64,000 nucleotides of DNA from Hysterangium stoloniferum. Lineage: Eukaryota > Basidiomycota > Agaricomycetes > Hysterangiales > Hysterangiaceae. The notes under the pieces are model-generated. The model did no database searches and was not told the DNA's origin. It saw only the letters and a program-made list of their open reading frames with translations. Below, in pieces: positions 23,738-33,829 of this stretch. Each line of letters begins with the position of its first letter. Position 1 is the stretch's first letter. Location: assembly GCA_015178975.1 (NCBI GenBank), contig WHVD01000163.1, forward strand, positions 62,001 through 126,000. The letters run 5' to 3'. Position numbers and translations under genes: made by a program.

Positions 23738-24777
23738 ATGTTGATCACCCTATCCAGTAATTCCTCATGGTGCCTCCCTCAGTCATGGTGGAAGTCCTTG
23801 AGTTGCCTCCCTCAGAGTTATGTATGTCTTCGAGGAACCCCCCCCCACCATGGAGGTCTTCAAGGAACCTCCCCCAGCCATGGAAGTCTTTGTGGAGCCT
23901 CCCCCCTTAAGCAAAAAGGTGAAGTGGAAGCGGAAGGCTGATGTTCAGGCCGACGAGCCCCTTGCCATTGACCCTTTCCCAGCTGACCCCATTTGCAGCC
24001 CCCCACCGCAGCCGGCCCCTCCCCCTCACTCTCGGGACATGGCCAACCTGGCTCGTTTCTTACAGGCAGGTTGAATGTGTGTGTCCATTAACTACCCCTC
24101 TGACATTTTCACTGTGGGATGCACATTAACACAACTGGGGCCAACCTTGCGGCACCCCCTTCTTAAAGAGCATATCCAAGGGTATAGCGGGTCTCTCATG
24201 CTGTCGGCCCACATGAGTATGTTTTACTTATCCATCAACAATCCTAAGGAACAGCTGCATTTAGTGGAGGATATCAAACAGGTTGAGCTCTCCATGTTTC
24301 GGTCCCTGCTCATTGACTCCTCTTGTGTCCTTCCTGAGCATGCACCAATCCACTCGGCTGTGGACCTGGTCAACCTGTTGGAGCATCTGTTGTCAGATTC
24401 TGACACCTCGGGTGGACTTCCTTCTGGTGGAGACGTGAGCCGCACACCATGTCTCACTCCTGCCCCACCATCACTACAGCCCCAGCCTCCTCTCATTGCC
24501 TGCATTACTGATGCCTCCACTGATCACATTTGTGCCATCATACAAACATGCCAGAAGGCCTACAGTCGTTGGGTCTCTTCAATCCAGAAACTGGATGGGT
24601 TGACATCCACCAACAACATTTTGAAGCAGGAAGACATTGCCCTTTCCTGTTGTGACAAGCGTCTCGCCTGAGGCAATGCTATCCTGCACCTCGGAGGTTC
24701 CTCGCAGGACACATGGGGAGGAGTTCCAAGTGTCCTTCAACACCTTCTTTGATATAGCTCTTCGACCTGGGGGGCAC
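23738..24777 (+). pseudogene. E1 third ORF, accessory protein of unknown function
   Basis: Sense-oriented ORF between pol and the 3' LTR, broken into frames at 23820-24074 and 24075-24671 by one stop (TGA at 24072). The N-terminal part has a threefold EVFxEPPP repeat and a basic KKVKWKRK cluster that looks like a nuclear localisation signal. The C-terminal part has QVELSMFRSLL, SAVDLVNLLEHLL and YSRWVSSIQKLDG. The same C-terminal part survives in E2 (59513-60030), so this is a real component of this element family. No domain is recognised. PPT-like CTGGGGGGCAC directly precedes the LTR at 24778. Confidence 0.6.
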
Positions 24778-25412
24778 TGTGAGAGGTACAGCAAAATATA
24801 CTCAGGAAATATAGTCTGGATGAGCTCATACTATATTTCCATTATTATTTCTACTTTCTCTCTATTTTATTATACACTTATAATTAGTTTGATGACCTAT
24901 GTATGCGGTACATCGACTCTTGTGGGCACATACATGCCAGACCTATGTATTCTAGCACCCATAGTTAGAACTCAGACACTTTTTACCCTACAGCCACGAC
25001 TTACCCAGACACCAGTTAGTGTCCTGTAAGTTGTGATTGGGGTATCATCTCGACTGTCACAGATGGGCTTTGACTATCTACGCAATCAGAGTTTCGAACT
25101 ATACTAGTCAAAACTCCATCTTTATCTCAATCTGTTTAGACTACATCCACGCTACTCTGTTATTTGACTCTCTCATTATCCTCTTCTACACTTGAGCAGT
25201 CATTCAGAACTGTACTTCACAGTTGATTCTCCTTATTCATTTTAGCTCTCTATTCTACTTTAGATAGCTATTTCACTTGACCGTATTGAACTAAACAGTC
25301 AATACACGTTCGGTCTGTATTAGACTTAGATAGTCAATACATCTTCATGTCGTACCTAAACGGTCAATATTCTTTGTATATAGAACAGTTAGAACTTCCA
25401 CCACTCTTCACA
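24778..25412 (+). mobile_element. 3' LTR of E1 (family E)
   Basis: Begins TGTGAGAGGTA and ends CCACTCTTCACA. Collinear with the E2 LTRs at 51189-51819 and 60031-61215. Preceded by a G-rich polypurine tract. Confidence 0.9.
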
Positions 25413-25424
25413 CTTAGCAGAGGG

Positions 25425-26215
25425 TTTCTGGAGAAACCTGCAGGTATTCTGGTAGGACTTGGCTTCAGCCCATAGGCTGTGCCCTTGTGGGATCATAGCA
25501 TCCAATTTCAAACAGGCAGATGGGAAACCCGGGAAGTCTGGGTGTAGTTGATAGGTCGGGGGTTGATATGTCAAAGGACCAGTCGAGAAGCCCACAGGCT
25601 CCAACAAGGTTGAGGGGTCAGGTGGTGATGGGTCGGAGGTCAAGCAATAGATAGGTTGGAGCCCATGGGCTCCAATGAGGTAAATAGTGGTGTGTTTCAA
25701 AGAGAGGAATAGGGTGGAAAATATACTGATTACTGGGAGATCTAAGCTGATTTTCTGGCTGGATTGTACAGTATTTACCACATCTGCCAGACTATATAGA
25801 CTGTGGAATGTATATTATACCAAATACAGTAATAATGAAATCCTAAACAAGTAATCATGAAACAAGATGAGTAAACAACAAACTAGGTATTAGGAATGGA
25901 ACGGAATGGAGGCAGAGTCCGAAACATGACAGCTTATTAGACAATAACAGGAATGGGGCTCAGTTAGAGAGCTGTCGGGTTATCTGGGTGGATCCCAGTG
26001 ACTGGTGCATGGAATGGGGTTGGACATAGACAGGCTTTGATATGCATGGGTCCTGGCAGGGTCCAGTGACTGATGTGTCAGAAACAGAGGGTCAGGTGTA
26101 GACAGGCTTGTCATCTGGGTCCTGGCGGGTTTTCCAGTTCAGGTGTAACTTGATATAGCAAGTTGGGTGCATATAGGATGGAGTCCAGAGCCTGGCAGGT
26201 TTTCTGGTCCTAACA
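25425..26215 (+). mobile_element. LTR family A, 5'-truncated, CpG-depleted copy
   Basis: Collinear with 14992-15810 but lacking the first bases, and with nearly all CpG replaced by TG or CA. Ends CCTAACA at 26215. Joined directly to the E1 LTR on the left without a TSD. Confidence 0.8.
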
Positions 26216-26652
26216 AAAGTCCTCCTTTCAGAGATGGGATTTATGCCAGAGGATACAGATATTCAGAGTTCTGAAGAGTTCCAAATATTGAGTGTACAGA
26301 GAGAAGGAAGGAATAAGTAACTAAGTTGATATCAGATCTAATGTAAAGTACAAATTTGTGAAAACTAATATAAGTTTTCTTTTTATTGTACCACAAACTA
26401 AGATCACAATAAGAAAGAATCAGAAGTATTCTGAAATGGGAATACAATAAGCAAATGACTGAATACTTGTCAGTTACCAAGTTACCAAATGTGGAAAAAA
26501 GGTGATATCCAGAAGTGCGGGAACTATGAATGTTCCATAATTGGAAGTTGGGATTGGATATTGAGACAGGAAATCAGATCGGAGACTTGGGGTGGAGGTC
26601 AGATGTTTCAGATGATAACAGATATTGAAGTACCCAGGAATGGGTCATAACA
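26216..26652 (+). mobile_element. LTR family D fragment (3' part)
   Basis: Collinear with the family D LTR at 60606-61191 from its middle to its end (CATAACA at 26652), for example GATATCAGATCTAA and GGATATTGA. The 5' end is missing. Confidence 0.7.
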
Positions 26653-26715
26653 GGTTGTGAATGGGATTTTAAATTGATTGATTATACACATGATCTATGT
26701 GATGTTATATCCTAC

Positions 26716-27110
26716 TGTTAAGTTCCATATCTCCAGGTGGATATTCTGGACACTTCCTGGTAAATGCCCACAGAGTCCAGAGGATTAGTGCAGGGAGTTT
26801 CCAGGGATTAGTTCAGGGAGTATCAGAATATATGCCAAAGTGCAGAATGGACTTGGCTTCAGCTTATGTGCTGCACCCTCATGCACTCACTCGGGTGTCC
26901 ATATTTCAAAGGGCAGATATGTATATCCAGAGTGTTTACAGATACTTGGAGTGTCCAGGGGCTCCAGATGTCTGGAGTCCAGAGAGTTCCAGATATCAAG
27001 CAGATAGAAAGAACAAACAAAGGAGAAGGTTAACTAAGTCACCACAACAAGAGACAACAAAAAAAGTACTCATGAATAGGTGTAACAAGCTGCATCCAAT
27101 GTATGTATCA
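26716..27110 (+). mobile_element. Family D-like LTR relic
   Basis: Starts TGTTAAGTTCC at 26716 and contains the shared core GGCTTCAGCTTATGTGCTGC at 26853. Its right end and TSD could not be fixed, so the boundary is approximate. Confidence 0.45.
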
Positions 27111-27308
27111 CATTCCTCTGGAAGCCAATCTTGAGGAGATGTAAGGGAGTTACCCCCAGAAGCCACCTTCCAGTGAGGCCCATTGCAAAAAAGGTACTGA
27201 GTTGGCCCTATCGACACCTCTTCAGACTAGGAAGACAACAACCCAGTCAACCCTCAATACAAACTAAAGTATTTATGGGAGGATTCAGACAAGGGGTTTC
27301 TACTACCA

Positions 27309-27770
27309 GTGCTGATCCACTTCATCTATAGTGAGCCTAATCAAAGAAGGGAGCTTAAAACATCAATCAGAGTATGGAGAGGATATCAACTTAGTAGAAC
27401 CCTGATTACCCCCACTGCTGGAAGTTCTGTTCAAAATGCCATTATCCTGCCCAGTCACTCTGTCAACCAATGCCTCTACCCCAACTCTTCTCATCCTTCC
27501 TCTCCCAACAATTCACCAGCCCAAGTCATGAATGCCCATATCATTTTCACTGAAACACTCTCCTGAACTCCCTCTGCTCCCTAGTGCTGGAAGCCCCATC
27601 CAACCTCCCATCACCATGTCCTGTCTACTCCCTCAGCAGAAGTCATTACTCCCATTTGCCCCTCTTTCCCCCCTCTAACTACTCACTTGCCCAGATCATT
27701 AATATGTGTGTCATTGTAGCCACTAAACTCTTTGGAAAGCCTTCCAAACTCCCTATCATCCATGCCCTCC
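27309..27770 (+). pseudogene. Ser/Pro-rich reading frame fragment of unknown origin
   Basis: Two related blocks of about 57 codons follow each other. Both contain an SPxNxSxAQ(I/V)xN(M/A) core, which suggests an internal tandem duplication. The frame has a stop at about 27564. It is interrupted at 27770 by solo LTR H. It may belong to the degraded chromovirus E4, but I cannot show that. Confidence 0.3.
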
Positions 27771-28472
27771 TGTCAGGGCAATATATGGTTGCCATTTATC
27801 TTATTTAAGTTTATGATATTTTTCTACATTTCTGTATATTTTTACTATATTTTATAAGGTGCAAATATGCACCTACACACAGATACAGGTGCGAACATGA
27901 TTATGTAATCACACCACCCCGCACTGCATTGCAAAGTCATCGTCGCATGGCCGTATCTGCCGTCATCATCGCAATGTTGCCACCGCTGTTGCTGTCATCG
28001 CATGGCCGTATCCACCATTGTCGTCGCAAGGTCACTGCAACCGTTGTCATCGCAGGGCCATTGCAGCCATCATCATTGCGAGGTTGCTGTATCCACCATC
28101 ATCATAAGGCCACCACCACTGCCCAAAACCTGGTTGCAGCACTGTGTGTCTAAAGTCATCCCTTGCACAGATGTGCACCCCGCCACTACAGACAAAGTTG
28201 GCGCCAATGCAAACACTGAGGCACCTGTTAGATGCTGGTTAGATGCCAAAGTGCCGGTTTGCTCAATAGCAGTGCATATATGCACTTTCTTTTAATTTCT
28301 CATAATAAATAGTATAAATAGGGGGCATGTATATAGCTAGTCTTTAGTTTCAATCTCTTAGGAATCCCACTAAAACAAGTGTAATCTCCCCTGTCATTGA
28401 GCTGTCCTCTCTTCCCTTCATATTTCTGTGTTTTGTCTTGTGTTTGGTAACCTTGTTAGTGTTGCCCTAACA
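27771..28472 (+). mobile_element. Solo LTR, family H, with TSD CCTCC
   Basis: 702 bp from TGTCAGGGC to GCCCTAACA, flanked by CCTCC at 27766-27770 and 28473-28477. The TATA-like AGTATAAATAGGG near 28310 gives plus orientation. About 27930-28140 is an imperfect CATCATCGC/CCACC-type repeat. Confidence 0.85.
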
Positions 28473-29518
28473 CCTCCATTCCCCACAAAGACCCAATGGA
28501 CCTGTACCAACTAGAACTGATGGGTTATGCTATCATGCACAATCCTCAAACTATTGAGCTGCCTCTTACCTCCATCACCCTAAGTGAGAAAGGGCTCTGA
28601 CTCAAATTAAATAGAAATTGAGGAAACACTGGTGGTAGAAAGTATTTCTGATGATGGAATTTAGTTGTGAATAGTAATCCACTACCATTCAGCACAAGTC
28701 ACCATCAAAAAGGTCCTAAGCTGATTGCTACCTGCATTGTAACAACCCTTACTCGACAGGAAGGTAAGCAACTGCAAAGAGCTAGCACTAACAATCCAGT
28801 CAGAAAATTAGCTTAGATTCCCCCCAGTAATCTAATAACATTTTCCACTCTAAAACCCTACTTGATTCACACCGCTCGCACTAGTCAGAGCCCACGGGCT
28901 CCAGTGCATCTATCTCTCTCAACTATCTCAACTCACGACCCACGACCTCCGACCTACAACCTACAACTCATGAACCCCGCCCAGACTCCCCGGGATTCCC
29001 GTCTGCCTGTGTGAAATTGGACAACACGATCTAGCAAGGGCGCAGCCTATAAGCTGAAGCCAAGTCCTACCGGATATCCCCCGGGTTTCTCCAGAGACCC
29101 GCCCTGTGTGTGTATTCTAACACAGTTGCAATTACCTGAACACAGACTGTGACTGGAAGTCTGGGCAGGGATCAGGCTGTTGGCCATGTGTGCACCTCAA
29201 AGCAGTTCACGAGCCCATGGGGTCCATGGCACGAGAAGTGGGTTGCTCAGACAGGCCTGGGGGCTAGGAGGAAGTTTTGGGGCAGATAGCCATGGGTATA
29301 GATGCCCAGGACCAGTTGCTTGAAGAGAGCAACCAGATGCAGGGGACCATGGTGGAGATGCTCCAGGGACTCTGCAGGGAGTTCTGGGCATTCTTGGCAG
29401 AGTATGGCACTTGTATTCAGAACCACAGGTCGGGAGTTCCAAGGAGCCCAGGGAGGATGAGGACAGGGTCCCTGGGGAGCTGGTAGAACTCCAAAAGGAG
29501 TTTAATGAAGTTGGGTAA
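28473..29518 (+). pseudogene. Remnant of an antisense accessory gene of chromovirus E4 (Cys motif and coiled coil)
   Basis: Runs on the plus strand, opposite to the E4 integrase (29640-31000, minus), and ends near 29518, about 200 bp from the end of the chromodomain. It is split by an LTR A fragment (28793-29122) and by stops. After the LTR it shows CDWKSGQGSGCWPC at 29148-29189, then a heptad-like helix (DAQDQLLEESNQMQGTMVEM) and a short acidic end. The spacing C-x-W-x6-G-x2-P-C, the following helix and the convergent position match the E3 gene at 40853-43262. What the protein does is unknown. A DNA-binding zinc cluster is possible from the Cys spacing. Confidence 0.4.
28793..29122 (-). mobile_element. 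LTR family A fragment, reverse orientation
   Basis: Reverse complement of the first 330 bp of family A, ending TTCTAACA at 29122. The other LTR end is missing. Here CpG is fairly well preserved, unlike in the flanking element. Confidence 0.8.
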
Positions 29519-29639
29519 AAGCATACCCCTATAAATATAGATTAAAAGAAACAAATAATAAGTTTAATTAATTGATTTAAAAAAAGTAAAAATAAAAAGA
29601 AAAGTGTGAAACATAAAAGTCCACAGGAGGTCTGCTAAG

Positions 29640-31000
29640 ACTTAAATAAAACAAGTCAGAAACCTGTAACAGCAAAGAGAGACATAGGGCAACAGGGAAA
29701 AATGAAGTGAGTCCAATATATACATGGGGTCCACAGAATGCAGTGAGAGAGAGGATAGTGGTCCGGGTTTAAGTGGGTAAGCTGTGTGAAAGTCAGGGAT
29801 GATCTCTGTGGCATTACTGAGTTCCATGGCCAAAATACATGATGTCTCTTCATCTGTGCCCTTGTAACCTGCCCACTTGACCAAGTAAAGCAGTTTACAA
29901 GTGCATCAATGTTTATCTATTTTTGAGTCTAAAATTTGAGAGATTTTAAACTCAGGTTCTCCATTAATAGTGACTGGAGGGGGCGGAGATTGCATGCAGT
30001 CTGGGATAGGGTTAGTAGTACACAGTTCTAGCATAGAGACATGAAGCACCAGGTGTACTGCATGCATGCTATGTATCTGGAAGCTGTAGGGTCCATGAAA
30101 CTGAACCTACTTGTGCTATTAACTCAAATGGACCTAAATATTTTTCAGCAAGTTTCTTTGATGGATGGGTAGTACAGAATACTTGAGCGTTGACAAAAAC
30201 ACAATCACCAATCTTGAAACGGTACTACACTCTCCAGAAGATCGGGAGATGCAGCGATTGGGGGTCCGCTCGATATATGACATGCTCGGATATCTCGCGC
30301 ACGGCTCTAGAGTAAGCTTTTTTTTTATGTATTGTGATTGTTATGCATTTGGGTGGCGGAATCTGGTTTTTGTCCACTGAATGCTGATATTGCTCTTGAG
30401 CAGATTTTATTGCAATCCAGAGTTCCTCATGAAGCTTGTGGAGGTCTATGATGAACTCTTGAGCACAGGCAGAGGCAAGATTCCATTCTGGGTGTACTGT
30501 AATATTTGGATTGTACCCTTTATTTGCAAAGAATGGGGAAACACCAGTAGTGGCCAAGGGTGCATTGTTGTAAGCAAATTCTGCAAGTGGTAACAGGGAT
30601 TTCCAATTGTCCTGTTGATAGTTGCAATATATGCAGAGGTATTGTTCTGTTGATGTGTTCAGTTTGTCCATCACCTTCTGGGTGATATCCAGACATGAAG
30701 TGTAATTTCATGTCCAAGGATTTCCTGAGGGATCTAAAGAAGTGAGATACAAACTCTAATCCTCAATTGGAAGTTATGTGGGATGGAACTCCATGCTTGG
30801 AAAATACATTGATAATAACAAGTTCCACTAACTCCATGGATGTGATGGTATCATGTGTAGGGATGAAAATACCTTGTTTTGAGAATCTGTCAACAATGAC
30901 TAGAAAAGCCTTTGGAGTCCAGTAGGTGTTCAATGAAATCCATAGAGATGGAATTCCACAGTGTTAAGTTTTCGTGGTGCTGTTCCTAGACTGTATAACT
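29640..31000 (-). pseudogene. pol: E4 chromovirus integrase and chromodomain remnant
   Basis: On the minus strand the integrase core is followed from about 30960 (MDFIEHLLDSK-like), through GYHPEGDGQTEHINRT (about 30670) and AFAYNN/EFAYNNAPLATTGVSP, PFFANKGYNP (about 30520), to the linker KIGDCVFVNAQVF and THPSKKLAEKYLGPFELIA (about 30130). The chromodomain follows with YLVKWAGYKG at about 29880 and DFHTAYPLKPGP at about 29780. The reading changes frame repeatedly. A segment of about 130 bp at 30225-30350, absent from the equivalent place in E3, interrupts it. Reverse transcriptase is not found to the right. The element is dead. Confidence 0.75.
30225..30350. other. CpG-rich insertion inside the E4 integrase
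   Basis: This segment splits the integrase between PPPK (minus, right side) and FKIGDCVFV (left side), which are adjacent in E3. It contains about nine CpGs in roughly 100 bp inside otherwise CpG-poor sequence, so it probably arrived later. Origin unknown. Confidence 0.5.
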
Positions 31001-31006
31001 TTCCGT

Positions 31007-31880
31007 TTGTCTGAGTGAGGTGGCAGTACTCATTGTAAACGGATAAGGACTAAACATATACAAATAGACCTTATATAATCCAAAATACGCAGTGAATTCC
31101 CAACTGCAGCGACCCGAGCCCTAATGCTCGTGATCCCTCGCTAACCCAAATCCCAGAAAAGTCAACACACAGGTGTTCTGGTACTGGGAGTTGTTTCAGA
31201 AGGCCGTATGGCTTGTGACACTGTGATTTGGAGCATGGTCAAGTAATGCAAGATTTACAACAGTGCTTAATGAAATCTTGGAGTCTGGGCTAAGTATATT
31301 CTCTTCTTATCATTGATAGAGTCTTGTTAAACCCAAAATATCATTGGTTGACCAGCTTCTCTGACTGTATACATTTGAAGTAGTAACGGAGTTGAAAACG
31401 TATGAGTTGGTTCCTCAGGCGGGTCCGACTCTTTGTCAGGAACCTTCCCGCATCAAGATCTAGTACCCCACCCTGAAGGTTTTCGGCTAATGGCAGGATA
31501 AAAACTACAATTGTGCACAACGAGACTACACCGGATTCAGATGATCTTTGTTTTTGGACAGGTCCTGTTCCTAAACTGGCCACAGAGCAATTCTGGAACC
31601 GATGGGCTAGGCACGATGGCCACCCGCCACATTACTGTCTATGAATTCTTAGATATTCAAACTTGTATCGTCAAAATCTGTGAATTTGGTCGATGCCATA
31701 CCCAAACCGAGCCGCCTTCGGTTTGTCATTTTGAGGTCATGGTACTCGTCGTAAACGCAGAAGGACTCAACCTACACAGATAGACCTTATACAATTCAAC
31801 TATGCAGAGTGACTCTTGACAGCCGAGCCCTAATCATCATAATCCCTCACTATTACAAATTACAGAAATCCGATCGACGG
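31007..31880. repeat. Pair of direct repeats of about 140 bp, 700 bp apart
   Basis: 31007-31160 and 31722-31880 match, including TAAACG, GGACT, ACAAATAGACCTTATA-like and CGAGCCCTAAT words. The unique sequence between them has no gene I recognise. The layout could be a retroelement-like insertion or a local duplication. Confidence 0.55.
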
Positions 31881-32265
31881 ATGAAATCACATGTATCCCT
31901 GCATTATGCAACAGGGATGGTTCCATTCACACGAATCATTGAAGGTTTGCTAAGGCGTACCAGTCATCCCATTGGCGCCTGCGCTGTCCGGAAGCATGAG
32001 CACAGCTGAAATTTACTACCAAGTATTAGGGAGCTCAGTATAACCTCCATATAATCAAGGTCAAAAGCAAGATCTGATAATTATCATAGACCTTGAACAA
32101 AAATTATTTGACATGGAACTTCAATTATGTTTATTCAAATAGGTTTGAGAAGTCAAAACTATAGTTCACCACAAGAGTCAAACCCATAGGGCGTTTATTT
32201 AGGATACCAGTCAGACCAAAAAATCCATTATAATAAAACAGTGATTTTTGGCACTAAGAATAGGA
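31881..32265. other. No supportable gene (3' flank of the kinase-like gene)
   Basis: Short ORFs only. The rightmost part resembles the 3' flank of kinase copy 2 just after 47248 (AATCACTGKTTTATT). Confidence 0.35.
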
Positions 32266-33685
32266 CTATGCCACTGAAGTATTTTCGTGGTTTTGTCCCT
32301 GTATAAAGTCGCAAATATTAGATACATTATACAAATGAGGCATGCAGGGACAAACCAAAATGGTAGATATGCGATTCTCCATAGCCTGCAGTATGCTACC
32401 GCGAAATGAACGCGTGAGCAAATACACGCGGCCTTTAAGCTTACGTTTGCTCATCTTCGACACAATATTTTCGAACTGAAACAGAGAAGCGGAAGCATCT
32501 GGACGCAATGCAGGATCCTTTTGCATCATCGCCATTGCCAGGGGACGGAATATGTTGAGACCATAGTATATCTAAAGATAATCAGCATAGAGTTGGAGAA
32601 GTAACGAGACTCTGTCTCACTTCAACCAAGTTCATTATCACACCGCCAACCTGATAAATGTCGATTGGAAATGGATCGTACGGCACGGGGCTGGAAAACT
32701 CCGGCACAAAGTAATTTTGGCCAACTGTCCCAATTACAAGCCGGCGGCCTTCAAAGCTTGAGAAACGTGAAGAAAGTCCGAAATCGATGAAGTAATATTG
32801 AACTGGTGCCACTGAGATCCGAGTCTTATAGGTAAATTTTGAGTAACGATTGCCATCGTGGCTATGTGTATCAACATGATGGAATCCTCGAGGAATAAGG
32901 TTTGTAGCGTCCATCATAATATTGAACCAACATGCATCCCTGTGAATGTCGGATTATCAGAGTATGCGGACGGTGTGGATGACATATGATACCTGTGCGC
33001 CACGTTGTTTTCGTGCATAAACTCTAGACCCTAGAGAATATTGAATTAAATTAGGTATGAGCATGCCATTAAGATTGCTTACTTGAAGGAGTCGCCGTAT
33101 GAGCTCAATAAATTCAATCCGATACCGGAAAGGGGGGTCAAAGAAGTCCCTCAAAAAAGGCATCACCAAAATAGCGAGCCCGTCAGTATCTGGGAGGGGT
33201 AGGACATCCATAATCGGCACAGCCGAGTTCCTCGGATCCTCTCGTAGATCTCCGGAAGACAGGAAACGAGCAATTGGTATCTCTTCTGTATCAGTTGGGA
33301 CCAATTTGAGAGTGACTTTCAAGTTGTCAACAATTCTGACAGCATCCAATATATTCCATTTCTGAAATGTGTCACATGGCGGTTTTACAAAGACTAAAAA
33401 TGGACGTACGTGGTTTCTCAAACCATCCTCTGCCAGAAATTGGTCCGTACCGTTAGCCAACCACGATGGTATCCAGGTTGGCGAATACCTTGGGCGCAAC
33501 AAATAGCCGCGTTGTTGTAAAAATAGTTGATGATCCCGCCAAAACACCTCTCCAGAAGTCAAAACCGACCTATCGCGTACCATTGGGAAAGATAATGTCC
33601 TTCGGCACCCAATGTGGCTGAGAGATTGTCTTCAGAGCCGAGTATTCGGCCCACTGCGTCCGGCAAAGTGTGGAAGGAGTATCCA
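32266..33685 (-). CDS. Fungal protein-kinase-like gene, copy 1 (best preserved)
   Basis: Minus-strand exons: 33410-33583 (perhaps from 33685), 33083-33361, 32993-33030, 32621-32939, 32356-32571 and 32266-32298. Introns are 48-57 nt. They join in frame. The protein has an N-lobe-like part with VTLKLV (possible ATP-Lys strand), LVMPFL before the hinge, the catalytic loop HRDACWFNIMMD (the Arg codon is split by an intron), YFIDFGLSSRF with an intact DFG, a VPEFSSPVPYDPF activation-segment end, DIYQVGG and a C-lobe ending in NHENTSVA. This is the pattern of the expanded fungal kinase-like families of Agaricomycetes. The upstream codons from ATG 33685 (DIIFPNGTR) run into a stop near 33571 and connect to the rest only by a frameshift, so the gene may be a recent pseudogene or start at 33583. 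The stop at 32266 replaces a Glu codon of copy 2. Substrate unknown. Confidence 0.6.
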
Positions 33686-33829
33686 TATAAAATTTATCAT
33701 GATCGATTGGGCTGTCAAAGTTTATTAATTTCATTTAAAATGTGTCGCCCTGAAGTTCTACACGTGCGCTCGTCAAATCTTATAAGAGCCTTTGGTTCTC
33801 TCTTGCCGTTCAACATCCCTCCGATTCCA

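Larger units (their letters stand above)
19052..25412 (+). mobile_element. Tf2-like Ty3/gypsy element E1, 5'-truncated
   Basis: The sequence becomes collinear with element E2 at about 19052 (E2 position about 56180) and continues through reverse transcriptase, RNase H, integrase, chromodomain, a third ORF and a 3' LTR ending TTCACA at 25412. The 5' LTR, gag and protease are absent. A 1297-bp solo LTR (22276-23572) is inserted between the pol end and the third ORF. The left junction has no LTR end, so truncation was by deletion or recombination rather than by normal integration. Confidence 0.85.

Noticed and set aside
24224-24520. Minus ORFs overlapping E1 ORF3
   Set aside because: Shadows of the sense ORF, which is conserved in E2.
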